A program made the translations under genes and the position numbers. DNA of 64,000 bases from the IMG/VR virus record IMGVR_UViG_3300027793_000052, positions 62,001 through 126,000 of that record, one strand, 5' to 3'. The stretch comes from a virus. The notes beneath the pieces are model-generated. The model searched no databases, was not told the origin of the DNA, and saw only the letters and a program-made list of their open reading frames with translations. Below are positions 22,614 to 31,241 of the stretch, piece by piece (the stretch's first letter is position 1; each line of letters starts with the position of its first letter).

Positions 22614-22766
22614 CAACGGCAGGTGAGGTGTATTATCCTCTGAAATAGTTTAGACTGCACAAGTCCTTAAATGGGCAGACATATCGTGATTAGTCCACGA
22701 TGACTTTCTTACTTGGAAAGAAAAGTGACGTTTATGTTATAACTTGTACGAGAACAAGTTTTTACA
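22614..22766 (+). ncRNA. Structured RNA segment ending in a terminator
   Basis: After the tRNA-like element are several small hairpins: TCGTG-7 nt-CACGA (22685-22701) and CTTTC-7 nt-GAAAG (22704-22720), each with a 5-bp stem and 7-nt loop like an anticodon arm. The last is AACTTGT-6 nt-ACAAGTT followed by TTT (22741-22763), a probable terminator. The whole 22518-22766 stretch may be one RNA gene. Confidence 0.4.
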
Positions 22767-22782
22767 AAAAAAATTAAAAATC

Positions 22783-22995
22783 ATGGAAGAAAGATCGATT
22801 GAATTTAAAGATATTTTTGAGCAATTGTGTCAAACATTTAATGAAATCAAATATAACAATGGTGATATATCTGATGTTGGCAATGAAATTGGTTTTTCTT
22901 TGGGTAAGATATTGCCAAATTTATCAGAGGGTGAGATTAGAGATTTTATTTATGGTATTCAACATGGAATTAGTTTAAGTAATAATCAACATTAA
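22783..22995 (+). CDS. Small helical protein, unknown
   Basis: 70 residues from ATG 22783; a TTG at 22744 lies inside the terminator hairpin and is rejected. Acidic helical (RSIEFKDIFEQLCQTFNEIK) ending SLSNNQH. Its stop overlaps the next start by 1 nt. Confidence 0.6.
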   Translation: MEERSIEFKDIFEQLCQTFNEIKYNNGDISDVGNEIGFSLGKILPNLSEGEIRDFIYGIQHGISLSNNQH

Positions 22996-23222
22996 TGGAA
23001 AAAATTAAAGTTATTATTACAAAAAGTTCCAAGGACACTTATTGGTATGCTAATAAGTTGGGTCAAACTTTTGAATGTTATTTAAATCTTTATGGGAAAA
23101 GTTTTCAAGTTGTTAGTGATACAACACATGGTTATATCGAAACCAAATATATTAATATTGAAGATTGTATTTCTTTTGATACCATATCTCATCGGTATAT
23201 AAAAAAATTTAAATTTTGTTGA
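22995..23222 (+). CDS. Small beta protein, paralogue of the gene at 21796
   Basis: 75 residues: KIKVIITKSSKDTYWYANKL then GQTFECYLNLYGK, ending KKFKFC. See the paralogue at 21796 for the shared TYWY and C-terminal strand. Confidence 0.65.
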   Translation: MEKIKVIITKSSKDTYWYANKLGQTFECYLNLYGKSFQVVSDTTHGYIETKYINIEDCISFDTISHRYIKKFKFC

Positions 23223-23261
23223 TAACAATTATTGTGAATTTTATTTTGAAACGTTTATAAT

Positions 23262-23558
23262 ATGACAATAGAAGATAAATTGGCTTATGCCAAAAAAATA
23301 TATAAACAACATTCTAAGATTAGAGCTGTACTATATAGTGATGGTAGTTGGTGTAACCTTATACGTAGATCGTTAGGTGAACCACGAATTTATCAAGATA
23401 TTCAAGGTTATGAATGGATTATAAGTAATCATAATTTATACAATCCTATTACAGATACTTGGTCTTTGGTTTATGACAAGGATTTAGATATTTGGATAAA
23501 CCCAAAAGAACAGGTATTTATACCAAAAATATTAAAACGATTTATTTTTGCCAATTAA
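23262..23558 (+). CDS. Hypothetical protein
   Basis: 98 residues, Trp/Tyr-rich (YSDGSWCNLIRRSLGEP, WILISN-like WIISNHNLYNPITDTW), ending LKRFIFAN, another basic-hydrophobic C-terminus. The 3' end overlaps the TTGCC element of the following promoter. Confidence 0.6.
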   Translation: MTIEDKLAYAKKIYKQHSKIRAVLYSDGSWCNLIRRSLGEPRIYQDIQGYEWIISNHNLYNPITDTWSLVYDKDLDIWINPKEQVFIPKILKRFIFAN

Positions 23559-23577
23559 AATAATTTCCATATCTTTG
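23548..23577 (+). promoter_or_regulatory. Two-part host-type promoter (TTGCC / TATCTTTG)
   Basis: TTGCC at 23548 and TATCTTTG at 23570 are 22 nt apart; 4 nt then separate the -7 box from the ATG at 23582. Confidence 0.75.
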
Positions 23578-23581
23578 TTGT

Positions 23582-23980
23582 ATGGAAATTAAAGCTGGAA
23601 CCAAAATTAAGGATTTATCTAAAAAAGATTTTAAAAAAGTTTTTAAGCACGCCATTTTTTTCTGTGAACAAAATTTGGGTCTTAATAGACGTAAGTCCGA
23701 ACCTTTACAAGTTTTATGGTTAAACAAAGAAACCAAACAAACTTATGGTTGGTATGACCCTGTGGATAATTCCATTCAAATTAACGCTGATTGCAAAACC
23801 GTTTCTGATTTAACAAAAACTTTAATTCATGAATGGACCCATCATTTGCAACCAATCTTAAGTCAATATGGTAAATTATATAAAAAATATGGTTACGCCA
23901 ATCACCCAATGGAAATTGAGGCTTATGATGCGGAAAAAAAATGGAACCGTAAAATGTTGGCCTACCTAAGGTCCGTATAA
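23582..23980 (+). CDS. Zincin-like metallopeptidase (HExxH), SprT/WSS-like
   Basis: 132 residues. LIHEWTHHLQ gives the HExxH zinc site, and HPMEIEAYDAE downstream supplies a probable third ligand Glu. Upstream NSIQINADC and WYDPVDN form the strand before the active helix, the layout of small SprT-like or conserved phage zincins. It is soluble and lacks a signal peptide, so it acts in the cytoplasm. The promoter directly in front implies its own, probably early, expression. Substrate unknown. Confidence 0.75.
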   Translation: MEIKAGTKIKDLSKKDFKKVFKHAIFFCEQNLGLNRRKSEPLQVLWLNKETKQTYGWYDPVDNSIQINADCKTVSDLTKTLIHEWTHHLQPILSQYGKLYKKYGYANHPMEIEAYDAEKKWNRKMLAYLRSV

Positions 23981-24038
23981 TTGTATGCCCAAATCCGTTA
24001 TTTTCTTTTTTTAATTTTGGTTGATATTTATTTTGTAT

Positions 24039-25046
24039 ATGTATCAACCAAAGCTATATTTAAGATTCGATAAGCCAATTCAAAATGATAAAATCGGTAT
24101 TGAACAATTGAACAAAATTTTGCGTTTGATTGAAATTGTTTACCCTGAAGTTAGTTGGTGGGATGGTACATCACCATCTGGATGGAATCCATTTACTGGT
24201 GAAAATGATGATATACCAGATATAGTTAAATCTTTAACCATTGGCTATTGGCCTGATGGACCAAATAAATTAACTTACGGTATTTGGGATACAAATGACT
24301 ATAACTATTCAAATGCTATTGATGGTTGGGCATGGTTTAACAATTTTAATTTTGATGCGGATGAAACCAGTACAATGTTTGAACCCATTGATGAATCCAT
24401 TAAACGTGATTGGACGATTGATGATTTAAAATTTTTACACGATGATAAGGTTTTATTTTATGAAATTGGTTCCGATGGGAATGCAATAAAACACCCTGAT
24501 ATTATGGGTGATGACATGGGTGATATTTTATATATCGGAATTCAAGATGGTAGATATACTGTTTGTTATAAATTAGAAGGTGGTGAAGATATAAAAGGTA
24601 TTGAAGAATGTTTAATGTCGTCTGAAAATTCTATTCTTAAATGGTTAAATGACGGAACATTACAACCAACACATAAATTTATAAATTTTGATATAGACGA
24701 TATGCTTCAACCAATTAACGAGTCCAATCGTAAAAAAGACGATATTTTTAGAATTGGTGATTATGTCATTGTTAACGGTTATTATAACGGCGACATAGGT
24801 TCAAGTAATAATAAAATCGTTTATTTTGATGATGATTTTGCTCAAATAATTGATACCTATATGGGAAGTGATGGTTTATGGTATTTGTTAGAATTTGAAA
24901 CTAAAAGAATTAATTTCCCAAAATCAACACCAAGTAATCAAATTTATCTTATGAACGATAATTTTGATGGAAGTAGTTTTAAAATGGAAATTACCATCGA
25001 ATACCCCGAAGAGTTAGATTTGGACACAATTTTTGGGTATAATTAA
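24039..25046 (+). CDS. Modular virion polyprotein with cleavage-like junctions
   Basis: 335 residues from ATG 24039, which follows GATATTTAT by 16 nt; an in-frame ATG at 24021 is upstream of that motif. Junctions DADETSTMFEPIDES (about residue 113) and DIDDMLQPINES (about 227) contain I-x-E sites. The first module (YQPKLYLRFDKPIQN) matches module 3 of the 4530 protein including the DADETSxMFxPIxE end; the last (FRIGDYVIVNGYYNG) is SH3-like. A shuffled relative of the 4530 polyprotein. No LIKKILKEE leader. Confidence 0.75.
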   Translation: MYQPKLYLRFDKPIQNDKIGIEQLNKILRLIEIVYPEVSWWDGTSPSGWNPFTGENDDIPDIVKSLTIGYWPDGPNKLTYGIWDTNDYNYSNAIDGWAWFNNFNFDADETSTMFEPIDESIKRDWTIDDLKFLHDDKVLFYEIGSDGNAIKHPDIMGDDMGDILYIGIQDGRYTVCYKLEGGEDIKGIEECLMSSENSILKWLNDGTLQPTHKFINFDIDDMLQPINESNRKKDDIFRIGDYVIVNGYYNGDIGSSNNKIVYFDDDFAQIIDTYMGSDGLWYLLEFETKRINFPKSTPSNQIYLMNDNFDGSSFKMEITIEYPEELDLDTIFGYN

Positions 25047-25091
25047 ATAATCAATATTCACAGTTTTATTAATTTTTATTATTTTTAAAAT

Positions 25092-25313
25092 ATGATAAGA
25101 ACTGTTTACGTTACATACAAGAATTTAGATTTAATTGTTACTGGGTATTATTCCGAATATAAGAGTGGTGATAGAGAACAACCACCAGAACCGGAATCTT
25201 TTGAAATTAGTCAAATTTATCGTGGTGATGTTGATGTTACAAACATTTTTATTGAATTACTTCATGATTGGCAGGACTTGGAAATGGTTTGTCTTGAAGA
25301 ATTAAGAGATTAG
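25092..25313 (+). CDS. Small protein, unknown
   Basis: 73 residues: YVTYKNLDLIVTGYYSEYKS, then EQPPEPESFEISQIYRGDVD, a form seen in small phage proteins (a Y...L.V.G.Y...P opening). Function unknown. Confidence 0.6.
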   Translation: MIRTVYVTYKNLDLIVTGYYSEYKSGDREQPPEPESFEISQIYRGDVDVTNIFIELLHDWQDLEMVCLEELRD

Positions 25314-25318
25314 TACAA

Positions 25319-25483
25319 ATGGAAGATATTAGAGATTTAATCAAACACATCGAAGAAAAAATTGAAACTGAAAATCGTTTTGCTTTAATGGGTGATTTTT
25401 CTAGTAAAGTTTTGGTTGAAGAATTAACCAAAATACTTGTACGACTTAATAAAGTCATTGAAAGTAATTACGCCAAATCATGA
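25319..25483 (+). CDS. Small helical protein, unknown
   Basis: A 54-residue frame starting ATG 25319: EDIRDLIKHIEEKIETENRF, then LVEELTKILVRLNKVIE. Amphipathic helices suggest a coiled coil. Its TGA stop is the first part of the late-type motif TGATATTTAT of the next gene. Confidence 0.6.
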   Translation: MEDIRDLIKHIEEKIETENRFALMGDFSSKVLVEELTKILVRLNKVIESNYAKS

Positions 25484-25498
25484 TATTTATAGTATGTC

Positions 25499-26173
25499 AT
25501 GGGTTTAAGAAATAAAAATATAAACGAAAATCAAAACTTCTTAGATAAGAAATATATAATATTTGACGACGAGGCTACCAAACGAGATATTATAAAAATT
25601 TATAAGTTACTAATATCTATGGATGTTACACCTTTATCTGTTATTAGGAGTACTAGAAATACAACAGAAAGTTGGATTTATGCTTACGTGGATGAGATTG
25701 AAGATTTTATCGATACATATGGTGGCGCTTATTTTAGAATATGGGTTACAAGTTATGATAAACAATTAGCCTTAGATTACGGTGCTATACATAAAAATGA
25801 TTTAAATATTGATAGTGTTGAAGATAGTAGATTAATTTATTTTAAAGATTTGTTAGACACTTCTGATATAAATTTTTTTCCAGAAAATCTTAATGAAAAT
25901 TATAAAGATAATGACACACCTGAAGTTGGTGATAATTTAGTTTGCCACAAGTCTGTAGTTATGCAATACAGTGGTGAAGTTGAAGCAACTGAAGGTAAAT
26001 TGTATGAAATAGTACTTGTAACACATGATAGATTAGCTATAATAAATAATTCTAATCATGAACATTTTTTTTCTATAAAAAAAGGTGACGATAGTTTTTA
26101 TAAAAAATGGTTTAGCCCATCTATGTCTATTGAAATAGACACTTTTTTGAACCTTTGGATTAGTCATTTTTAA
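25499..26173 (+). CDS. Modular protein with cleavage-like junction and SH3-like module
   Basis: 224 residues from ATG 25499; the ATG at 25494 stops after four codons. A first domain (KKYIIFDDEATKRDIIKIYK to TSYDKQLALDYG) is joined by NFFPENLNEN (site L-N-E) to an SH3-like module VGDNLVCHKS... KKWFSPSM that matches residues 16-95 of the 3063 protein. Preceded by GATATTTAT, 17 nt from the start. Probably packaged. Confidence 0.7.
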   Translation: MGLRNKNINENQNFLDKKYIIFDDEATKRDIIKIYKLLISMDVTPLSVIRSTRNTTESWIYAYVDEIEDFIDTYGGAYFRIWVTSYDKQLALDYGAIHKNDLNIDSVEDSRLIYFKDLLDTSDINFFPENLNENYKDNDTPEVGDNLVCHKSVVMQYSGEVEATEGKLYEIVLVTHDRLAIINNSNHEHFFSIKKGDDSFYKKWFSPSMSIEIDTFLNLWISHF

Positions 26174-26228
26174 TATAAACATAACCATAATAACTACCTT
26201 TTTAAGATATTTATAATAACAAACCCGC

Positions 26229-26567
26229 ATGGTTATGGAAGAATATAGTACAAAAGCTCTTTATGATGTTATAAAACTTAACTTATTGTTAAAAGATAAG
26301 GATTTGTTACGTTTTATTAGAACTAGTAATGATGAAATATTGGCCGAATATAAAAAAATAAAAAATAAACCTAGTTTAACATTAAATGATATAACCAATA
26401 AATATGAAAGTTATACAATCGTTTACATGACAATTAGAGGTATTATGGCAAATGTTAATATTGTAAAACATCAGGAAGTAGCTAGAGAAATAACAAATTT
26501 ATTTTTAAATGATGTACTAGAAGAAAAATTTAATGATAAACCAGCATCAACATACGATAACGATTAG
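26229..26567 (+). CDS. Helical protein, unknown
   Basis: 112 residues, almost entirely helical (TKALYDVIKLNLLLKDKDLL, YESYTIVYMTIRGIMANVNI). GATATTTATAA lies 23 nt upstream, so it is late-expressed. No family recognised. Confidence 0.6.
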   Translation: MVMEEYSTKALYDVIKLNLLLKDKDLLRFIRTSNDEILAEYKKIKNKPSLTLNDITNKYESYTIVYMTIRGIMANVNIVKHQEVAREITNLFLNDVLEEKFNDKPASTYDND

Positions 26568-26592
26568 TAACATATTTATATAAAAAATATAA

Positions 26593-27474
26593 ATGAAAAA
26601 ATTATTAGTAACAGAATCTCAGTTAAAAAGTATTAAAAATTATCTGATAGAGGCTAAATTAAGGTCTTACGTTTTTGATTGGGACGACAATATATTAAGA
26701 ATGCCAACAAAAATATTCCTTAAAAGTGATAAGGGTGATGTTGTTGGTATGTCTACAGAAGATTTCGCCACCTATAGAAGTAAAGTGGGTAAAGAACCTT
26801 TTAAATATGAAGGATATGTGATTACAAATTTTGATGATGATCCTTTTAGAGATTTTAAAGATTATAAATCATTTATAAGAGACACAGAAAAGGCCATACA
26901 CAACCAAAGTTTTGCACCAAGTTACAAAAAATTTATTGAAGCTTTGATTTATGCCAACCCTTTCGCTATTAATACAGCTCGGGGACATAATCCTAAAGCA
27001 CTTAAAGAAGGTGTTAAAGTATTTATTAACATGGTGTTAGAACCAAAAGAAAAAGAAATAATGGTTAGTAACATCAAAAAAGAATTACCAGTTAACCTAA
27101 CAAAAGGTTTAAATAATGAACAATTAATTGATTTATATTTAGATGAAAGGGGTGAGTATTATCCCGTATCATCCGAAGAATTCGGTCAAAGATTTGGTTT
27201 GGAAACTTCTGGTGGGGCAGCCAATCCTGAACATGCAAAACAAGTAGCTATAGAACATTTTGTTAAAAAACTTTTAGATGGTGTTAAAACATATGTGGTT
27301 AAAGGTAAGTACAAAAAAATATCTTTAGGGTTTTCTGATGATGACATTAGAAATGTTAAAGGTGTTGAGGAATTTATCGAAACGGAACTAAAAAAATTAT
27401 ACCCTGAAGTAAATTTTGTTATCTATGATACTTCTGAGGGTGGTAAGAAAAAAATGGTGGTACAAAAAGATTAA
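26593..27474 (+). CDS. HAD-superfamily hydrolase, cargo-type
   Basis: 293 residues. The N-terminus KKLLVTESQLKSIKNYLIEA has an L-I-E site. The HAD core follows: FDWDDNILRMP (nucleophile Asp), NTARGH (motif II) and LGFSDDDIRNV (motif IV). The insertion between motifs I and II is large. HAD enzymes dephosphorylate nucleotides, sugars or nucleic acid ends; a similar phage family exists but the substrate is not known. The stop overlaps the next gene's ATG. Late-type motif CATATTTAT is 23 nt upstream. Confidence 0.75.
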   Translation: MKKLLVTESQLKSIKNYLIEAKLRSYVFDWDDNILRMPTKIFLKSDKGDVVGMSTEDFATYRSKVGKEPFKYEGYVITNFDDDPFRDFKDYKSFIRDTEKAIHNQSFAPSYKKFIEALIYANPFAINTARGHNPKALKEGVKVFINMVLEPKEKEIMVSNIKKELPVNLTKGLNNEQLIDLYLDERGEYYPVSSEEFGQRFGLETSGGAANPEHAKQVAIEHFVKKLLDGVKTYVVKGKYKKISLGFSDDDIRNVKGVEEFIETELKKLYPEVNFVIYDTSEGGKKKMVVQKD

Positions 27475-28433
27475 TGAACTTAAAAAGTTTAATAAAGGAA
27501 CAATTAATATTTGAAGGTAGAATAGAAGATGCCAAATCTTTTGTCGTTAAAGATTTCCAAGATTTATTAATACCACAATCTTACAAAGAAGGTGAAAGAA
27601 TGCCAGAATGGTTTCAAAAGTTAGTGGATAGTGATCCGTCTGGTAATCAAAAATATTTAATGTGGGCCTTAAAACAAATTAAAAAACACTCAGGTAAGTT
27701 CCATCCTTTTATATTAACCGATGTGGTCTTAGAAAAAATTATAGAAGGTTTTGTTAATTTTCATAAGTTACAAGACAAACTAAATAAAGAAAATATAGAT
27801 AAAGTGGTGTCTTGGAAAGCTGTATCGAACCCAACGGAATTTAACATAAACTACGGTATGGATTCACCTTACTTTAAGTTTAGATACCCAATAGAAGAAC
27901 TAAATAAAGTATTGAGTAATCCGAAAGACATAAATTCTTACTATGACTTTTATATGTTATGGGAGATGGTGAATGCTGTAAAACAATTACCTACTAGAGC
28001 TGACTTGAAAAAGGAGGCCGTAAAACTTACTGATGATAATTATTGGTTGGTGATAGTACCTATGTCACATAGGGCTTCATGTAGTTACGGTTCCAATACT
28101 AGATGGTGTACAACATCAAAAGAAGATACACAATACAATAAATATCAATCCAATACAAGTAGTTTGTTTTATTTCATACCTAAAACAAACCCTTTAAAAT
28201 CACACCAAGATTATTTTGTAGAATATATGGATGTTGAATATGATTTAAGTAAAATTGCATTACATATGAATTTTGAGGGTGATTTAATTTTTTATGACGC
28301 TTCTGACGGTGAAATAGAAAGCTATGACGTAACAAATCTTGTTGCTCAAGTATATGGATTAGAATCCGCACAATCTTTCGGTACAAGTGTGTTAAAAGCT
28401 GAAGACTATCATAAATCCAAAATAGAAAAATAA
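27474..28433 (+). CDS. SCxYGxxTxWCTT-family cargo protein
   Basis: 319 residues. Leader NLKSLIKEQLIFEGRIED (sites I-K-E and I-F-E), then DPSGNQKYLMW, then VIVPMSHRASCSYGSNTRWC followed by TTSKED. Two longer members of the family lie at 37389 and 61707. The invariant Ser-Cys-x-Tyr-Gly and Trp-Cys-Thr-Thr look like an active or metal site, but no activity is known to me. Overlaps the HAD gene by 1 nt, so the two are probably co-packaged. Confidence 0.7.
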   Translation: MNLKSLIKEQLIFEGRIEDAKSFVVKDFQDLLIPQSYKEGERMPEWFQKLVDSDPSGNQKYLMWALKQIKKHSGKFHPFILTDVVLEKIIEGFVNFHKLQDKLNKENIDKVVSWKAVSNPTEFNINYGMDSPYFKFRYPIEELNKVLSNPKDINSYYDFYMLWEMVNAVKQLPTRADLKKEAVKLTDDNYWLVIVPMSHRASCSYGSNTRWCTTSKEDTQYNKYQSNTSSLFYFIPKTNPLKSHQDYFVEYMDVEYDLSKIALHMNFEGDLIFYDASDGEIESYDVTNLVAQVYGLESAQSFGTSVLKAEDYHKSKIEK

Positions 28434-28618
28434 CCAAAATTTTTTAACGTCTTAACCATTTCGTCACTTACTTCAGAAAAAGTTTCTGCATTTAAAGTTA
28501 CTTTTTGATTTACATTGTAAACGGTTGTGTTACTATATATTACTCTACCTACTATTTTGCCGAATATTTTTACACCTTTAACCAAATAATTACCGTTAAA
28601 ATAATACTTAGACTTCAT
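28409..28618 (-). CDS. Small protein, unknown
   Basis: 69 residues on the minus strand, overlapping tail to tail with the gene at 27474. Reads LVKGVKIFGKIVGRVIYSN, a beta-rich start, then AETFSEVSDEMVKTL. Related to no known family. Overlaps the next minus-strand gene by 11 bp. Confidence 0.6.
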   Translation of the reverse strand: MKSKYYFNGNYLVKGVKIFGKIVGRVIYSNTTVYNVNQKVTLNAETFSEVSDEMVKTLKNFGYFSILDL

Positions 28619-29063
28619 TATTTCTAATATCTTTTAAAATTTTTTCTAGGGATTCTTTATCTCTGTTAACCAATTCAACTTCTACATTACTACGTCTTTT
28701 ATCAATACTTTTGGTAAACCTAGTTTTAATTCTATTGTAGTAATATTCATTGAACCAAACATCGTAATGGTAATTTGTTTTAGCAGATTTATCAACACCA
28801 GACACATTAATTATACAACCATTTGATGCTTTGTTTATGGAAAGAAAAACATTTCCTTTTTGTATTAATTGTTTTTCAGACAATGGGGCATATAATAAAT
28901 CAGCCTCTTCATCTCTAACCAATGTATTAAAAATGTTTAATGTGGTTTTTTGTATTTCATTTAAAGTTGTGTTTGATGAGTTAGCACTTTGTGATATACC
29001 AATAATGGTTCTGGCATATCTCATTTTAAAAAATAATTTAATTTTTCTAAAGATTTTTTTCAT
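28608..29063 (-). CDS. Hypothetical protein
   Basis: 151 residues. A basic amphipathic start (KIFRKIKLFFKMRYARTIIG) could bind membrane or nucleic acid; the rest is mixed (NYHYDVWFNEYYYNRIKTRF). No family recognised. Part of a minus-strand group reaching to the ligase genes. Confidence 0.6.
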   Translation of the reverse strand: MKKIFRKIKLFFKMRYARTIIGISQSANSSNTTLNEIQKTTLNIFNTLVRDEEADLLYAPLSEKQLIQKGNVFLSINKASNGCIINVSGVDKSAKTNYHYDVWFNEYYYNRIKTRFTKSIDKRRSNVEVELVNRDKESLEKILKDIRNNEV

Positions 29064-29064
29064 A

Positions 29065-29289
29065 TTAATAATTTAACATACTTTTATAAGGTAATTCACT
29101 AAAATCACAACCACTTAATTCTTTGTATTTAACTTTTAAACGACTTTTAAAGGTTTTATTATAAACCTGATAATCCATGTGTTTATCCAACCAAAACCCC
29201 AACATTCTTGCCGCACCTTTTAGTTGTTCGATAGTCTCACAACTATCTATAACATTCAATACTTTGTAGTAATCTTTCCAAATTTCCAT
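29065..29289 (-). CDS. Small conserved-type phage protein, unknown
   Basis: 74 residues: VIDSCETIEQLKGAARML and FKSRLKVKYKEL. Short helical proteins of this form, with an SC-x-T-x-x-Q-L start, are frequent in phages. Its ATG overlaps the stop of the HAD gene upstream. Confidence 0.6.
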   Translation of the reverse strand: MEIWKDYYKVLNVIDSCETIEQLKGAARMLGFWLDKHMDYQVYNKTFKSRLKVKYKELSGCDFSELPYKSMLNY

Positions 29290-29759
29290 TATGATAAGAA
29301 TTTAATAATTTTTTCTTTAATACCTGTTTGTTTAATACCTTCCATGTCTTTTGGACAATGAACAAAATTATCTAAAGAGAACATCTTTAAATCATCCACC
29401 GCCACCCAATGGGTAACACCTAACTTTTCTTTGTTTTGTTTCAACCACAGGTTGATTTCAACAACTCTTCCACCCTCCAAATCAGAACCATTTGGTGTTG
29501 GTAATTCGGGTGTCATATCAAACGGTGCTTTAATAACACCATTAAACTCCATGAATATTTCTTTGATTTGGCCCAAACTGTAGTGGTATTTCCAATCGGA
29601 AGATAAAACCATTTCAGCCCCAGTTTCTTCTAGGATTTTATTTAAAACTTTTACAGCCTTTTTATCAAATGGGTATGCATTCCATTTGTTATCCTGTGAC
29701 ATATCCCAACAAGGGGCTGTCGCTAATACACCATCGATATCGATAAAAATTAATTTCAT
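29289..29759 (-). CDS. HAD_SAK-type phosphatase domain protein
   Basis: 156 residues. FIDIDGVLATAP is the nucleophile motif (DxDGVL), VLNKILEETGAEMVLSSDW carries motif II, and HWVAVDDLKMF motif III/IV. The layout matches the HAD domain found in 'Swiss Army Knife' RNA repair proteins and free-standing in phages. It probably removes phosphates from nucleic-acid ends or nucleotides, which fits its position next to the DNA ligase. A TATATTTG box is 5 nt before its ATG. Confidence 0.8.
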   Translation of the reverse strand: MKLIFIDIDGVLATAPCWDMSQDNKWNAYPFDKKAVKVLNKILEETGAEMVLSSDWKYHYSLGQIKEIFMEFNGVIKAPFDMTPELPTPNGSDLEGGRVVEINLWLKQNKEKLGVTHWVAVDDLKMFSLDNFVHCPKDMEGIKQTGIKEKIIKFLS

Positions 29760-29764
29760 GATTA

Positions 29765-29772
29765 CAAATATA
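29765..29772 (-). promoter_or_regulatory. TATATTTG -7 box on the minus strand
   Basis: TATATTTG read on the minus strand, ending 5 nt before the ATG at 29759. It lies between this gene and the ligase C-part. Confidence 0.65.
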
Positions 29773-29782
29773 AGAATTTTTC

Positions 29783-30484
29783 TTACATATCTCTACCACT
29801 TTCAAAAATATGTTTTAAAACTGGGAACCTTAGACTTACACCACCTTCTTGATTTTGTGTTTCTTCAAAAAATTGTATAGTAGCCAATTTACCAACAATC
29901 TTTGACGGGTCCCTGAAAAATTCTTTACGTTGTTCAAGCGTAAAACCACTACCAACACCAACTTCATAACCTTTATGTTCGATAACAATTTGTGATGTCA
30001 TGGTTTCAGTAACTTCTTTACCATCCACCACGATACGAATTGGACCGTAATTAATTCCTTTAACAACGTATTCAGCATCATGAAAGTTTTTAGCTTTTAA
30101 TAAATCCTTACTACGTTTACCTTTATACCCAACATCTTTACGAACCATAACACCCTCCCAACCGTTGTTCTCAGCCTCATCTAACCATTTTTGAAAGTGT
30201 TGGATGTTTTCTACCTTTTCTTGGGGTAAAATTTCACAAGTACCCAAGAGGTGTGGGGCTTTATTTAATAAAACTTGTTCAAAAGCCACAAAATTACTGG
30301 ATAAAACTTCTAATCTTTTAGATAAATTACGTACACTAGTTTTGTTACTAAATTCTTCTAATGATAACATATCAAAAATTTTGTACTTTACATTATCAAT
30401 ACGGTGGTTTTTACGACGAATTTCTTTCATTATGTTAGTGAAATTCTCTGAATAATAACGTGTAATTTTTTTAATTTTTTTCAT
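29783..30484 (-). CDS. ATP-dependent DNA ligase, C-terminal part
   Basis: 233 residues from ATG 30484, which overlaps the HNH gene by 14 bp; a longer reading to 30583 is inside the HNH gene. After a short MKKIKKITRYY the ligase resumes at SENFTNIMKEIRRKNH, continuing directly from where the N-terminal part leaves off. Motif IV (GWEGVMVRK) and motif V (LLKAKNFHDAEYVVKG) are present, followed by an OB-fold-like end. It cannot ligate without the N-part carrying the adenylated lysine. Confidence 0.8.
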   Translation of the reverse strand: MKKIKKITRYYSENFTNIMKEIRRKNHRIDNVKYKIFDMLSLEEFSNKTSVRNLSKRLEVLSSNFVAFEQVLLNKAPHLLGTCEILPQEKVENIQHFQKWLDEAENNGWEGVMVRKDVGYKGKRSKDLLKAKNFHDAEYVVKGINYGPIRIVVDGKEVTETMTSQIVIEHKGYEVGVGSGFTLEQRKEFFRDPSKIVGKLATIQFFEETQNQEGGVSLRFPVLKHIFESGRDM

Positions 30485-31241
30485 ATTTCCAAATGTAATT
30501 TTTAAACTTATCTCGTCTACCCTTACAACAATCAATAACACCGTCCCTGGATATACCCAAGTCTTTTGTGATATCCCCACCACAGTCCCAAATTTTTACT
30601 AATTCACCGTTTAATGTGTATTGGCCTATCTTTTTCTTTTTTTTGGCTTGTGATAATAGTAATATTTTTTTATGTTCATCTGTTAGTTTAGACCCATATC
30701 TGGGGTTACCTTCACCTTTACGATTTTGAGAGTGTACGTTTTTGGATGACTCACTCCAAGAAGAACCCAAATTAAAACCCCTACCTTGGTTATTTTTAAT
30801 AGATTCCATTAAACTTTCTCTCATTTTATTAACCCTGTCCGGGTTATGTTTAACACCTAATAAAGATTTCCTTATTTTATCACCAAAACCAATTGGTTTT
30901 GGTTTTCGTAATTTATCTTTAGTTTCTTCAGTATGTTTTATATTATTTTTTAATTTTTCATATATTCTACTACTTATGTTATAATCTCTTTTTTGATTTT
31001 TATTGTTTAATTGGTTACTCATAGCCCAAAAGGCGAAAAACAATTTTTTTTCTTTTGGGTATATCTCACATAGTAATTGGTGGCACAAGTAATGTTCTCT
31101 TGCTGTTAAATAAACTAAATTTTCCTTTTCATCAGTACCACCCATACATTTAGGTATTATGTGGTGAAGTTCTTTATAAGATGTTAATTCTCTATTTTTA
31201 GCTCTATCTATTATTTGATAGTAAATTTTTTGATAATTCAT
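30471..31241 (-). CDS. HNH homing endonuclease inserted in the DNA ligase gene
   Basis: 256 residues. ELHHIIPKCMGGTDEKENLV followed by YLTAREHYLCHQLL is an HNH motif of the phage homing type. The middle is rich in basic NUMOD-like segments (RKPKPIGFGDKIRKSL, NPRYGSKLTDEHKKIL), and the C-terminus (QYTLNGELVKIWDCGGDI, then LGISRDGVIDCCKGRR) is a NUMOD1/HTH-like DNA-binding unit. It separates the two halves of the ligase gene without room for an intron. A minus-strand TGATATTTAT motif precedes it. Confidence 0.8.
   Translation of the reverse strand: MNYQKIYYQIIDRAKNRELTSYKELHHIIPKCMGGTDEKENLVYLTAREHYLCHQLLCEIYPKEKKLFFAFWAMSNQLNNKNQKRDYNISSRIYEKLKNNIKHTEETKDKLRKPKPIGFGDKIRKSLLGVKHNPDRVNKMRESLMESIKNNQGRGFNLGSSWSESSKNVHSQNRKGEGNPRYGSKLTDEHKKILLLSQAKKKKKIGQYTLNGELVKIWDCGGDITKDLGISRDGVIDCCKGRRDKFKNYIWKYEKN

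Noticed and set aside
29783-30583. Longer start for the ligase C-part, reaching into the HNH gene
   Set aside because: The first 33 residues have no ligase similarity and lie within the HNH gene; ATG 30484 immediately precedes the resumed ligase sequence.
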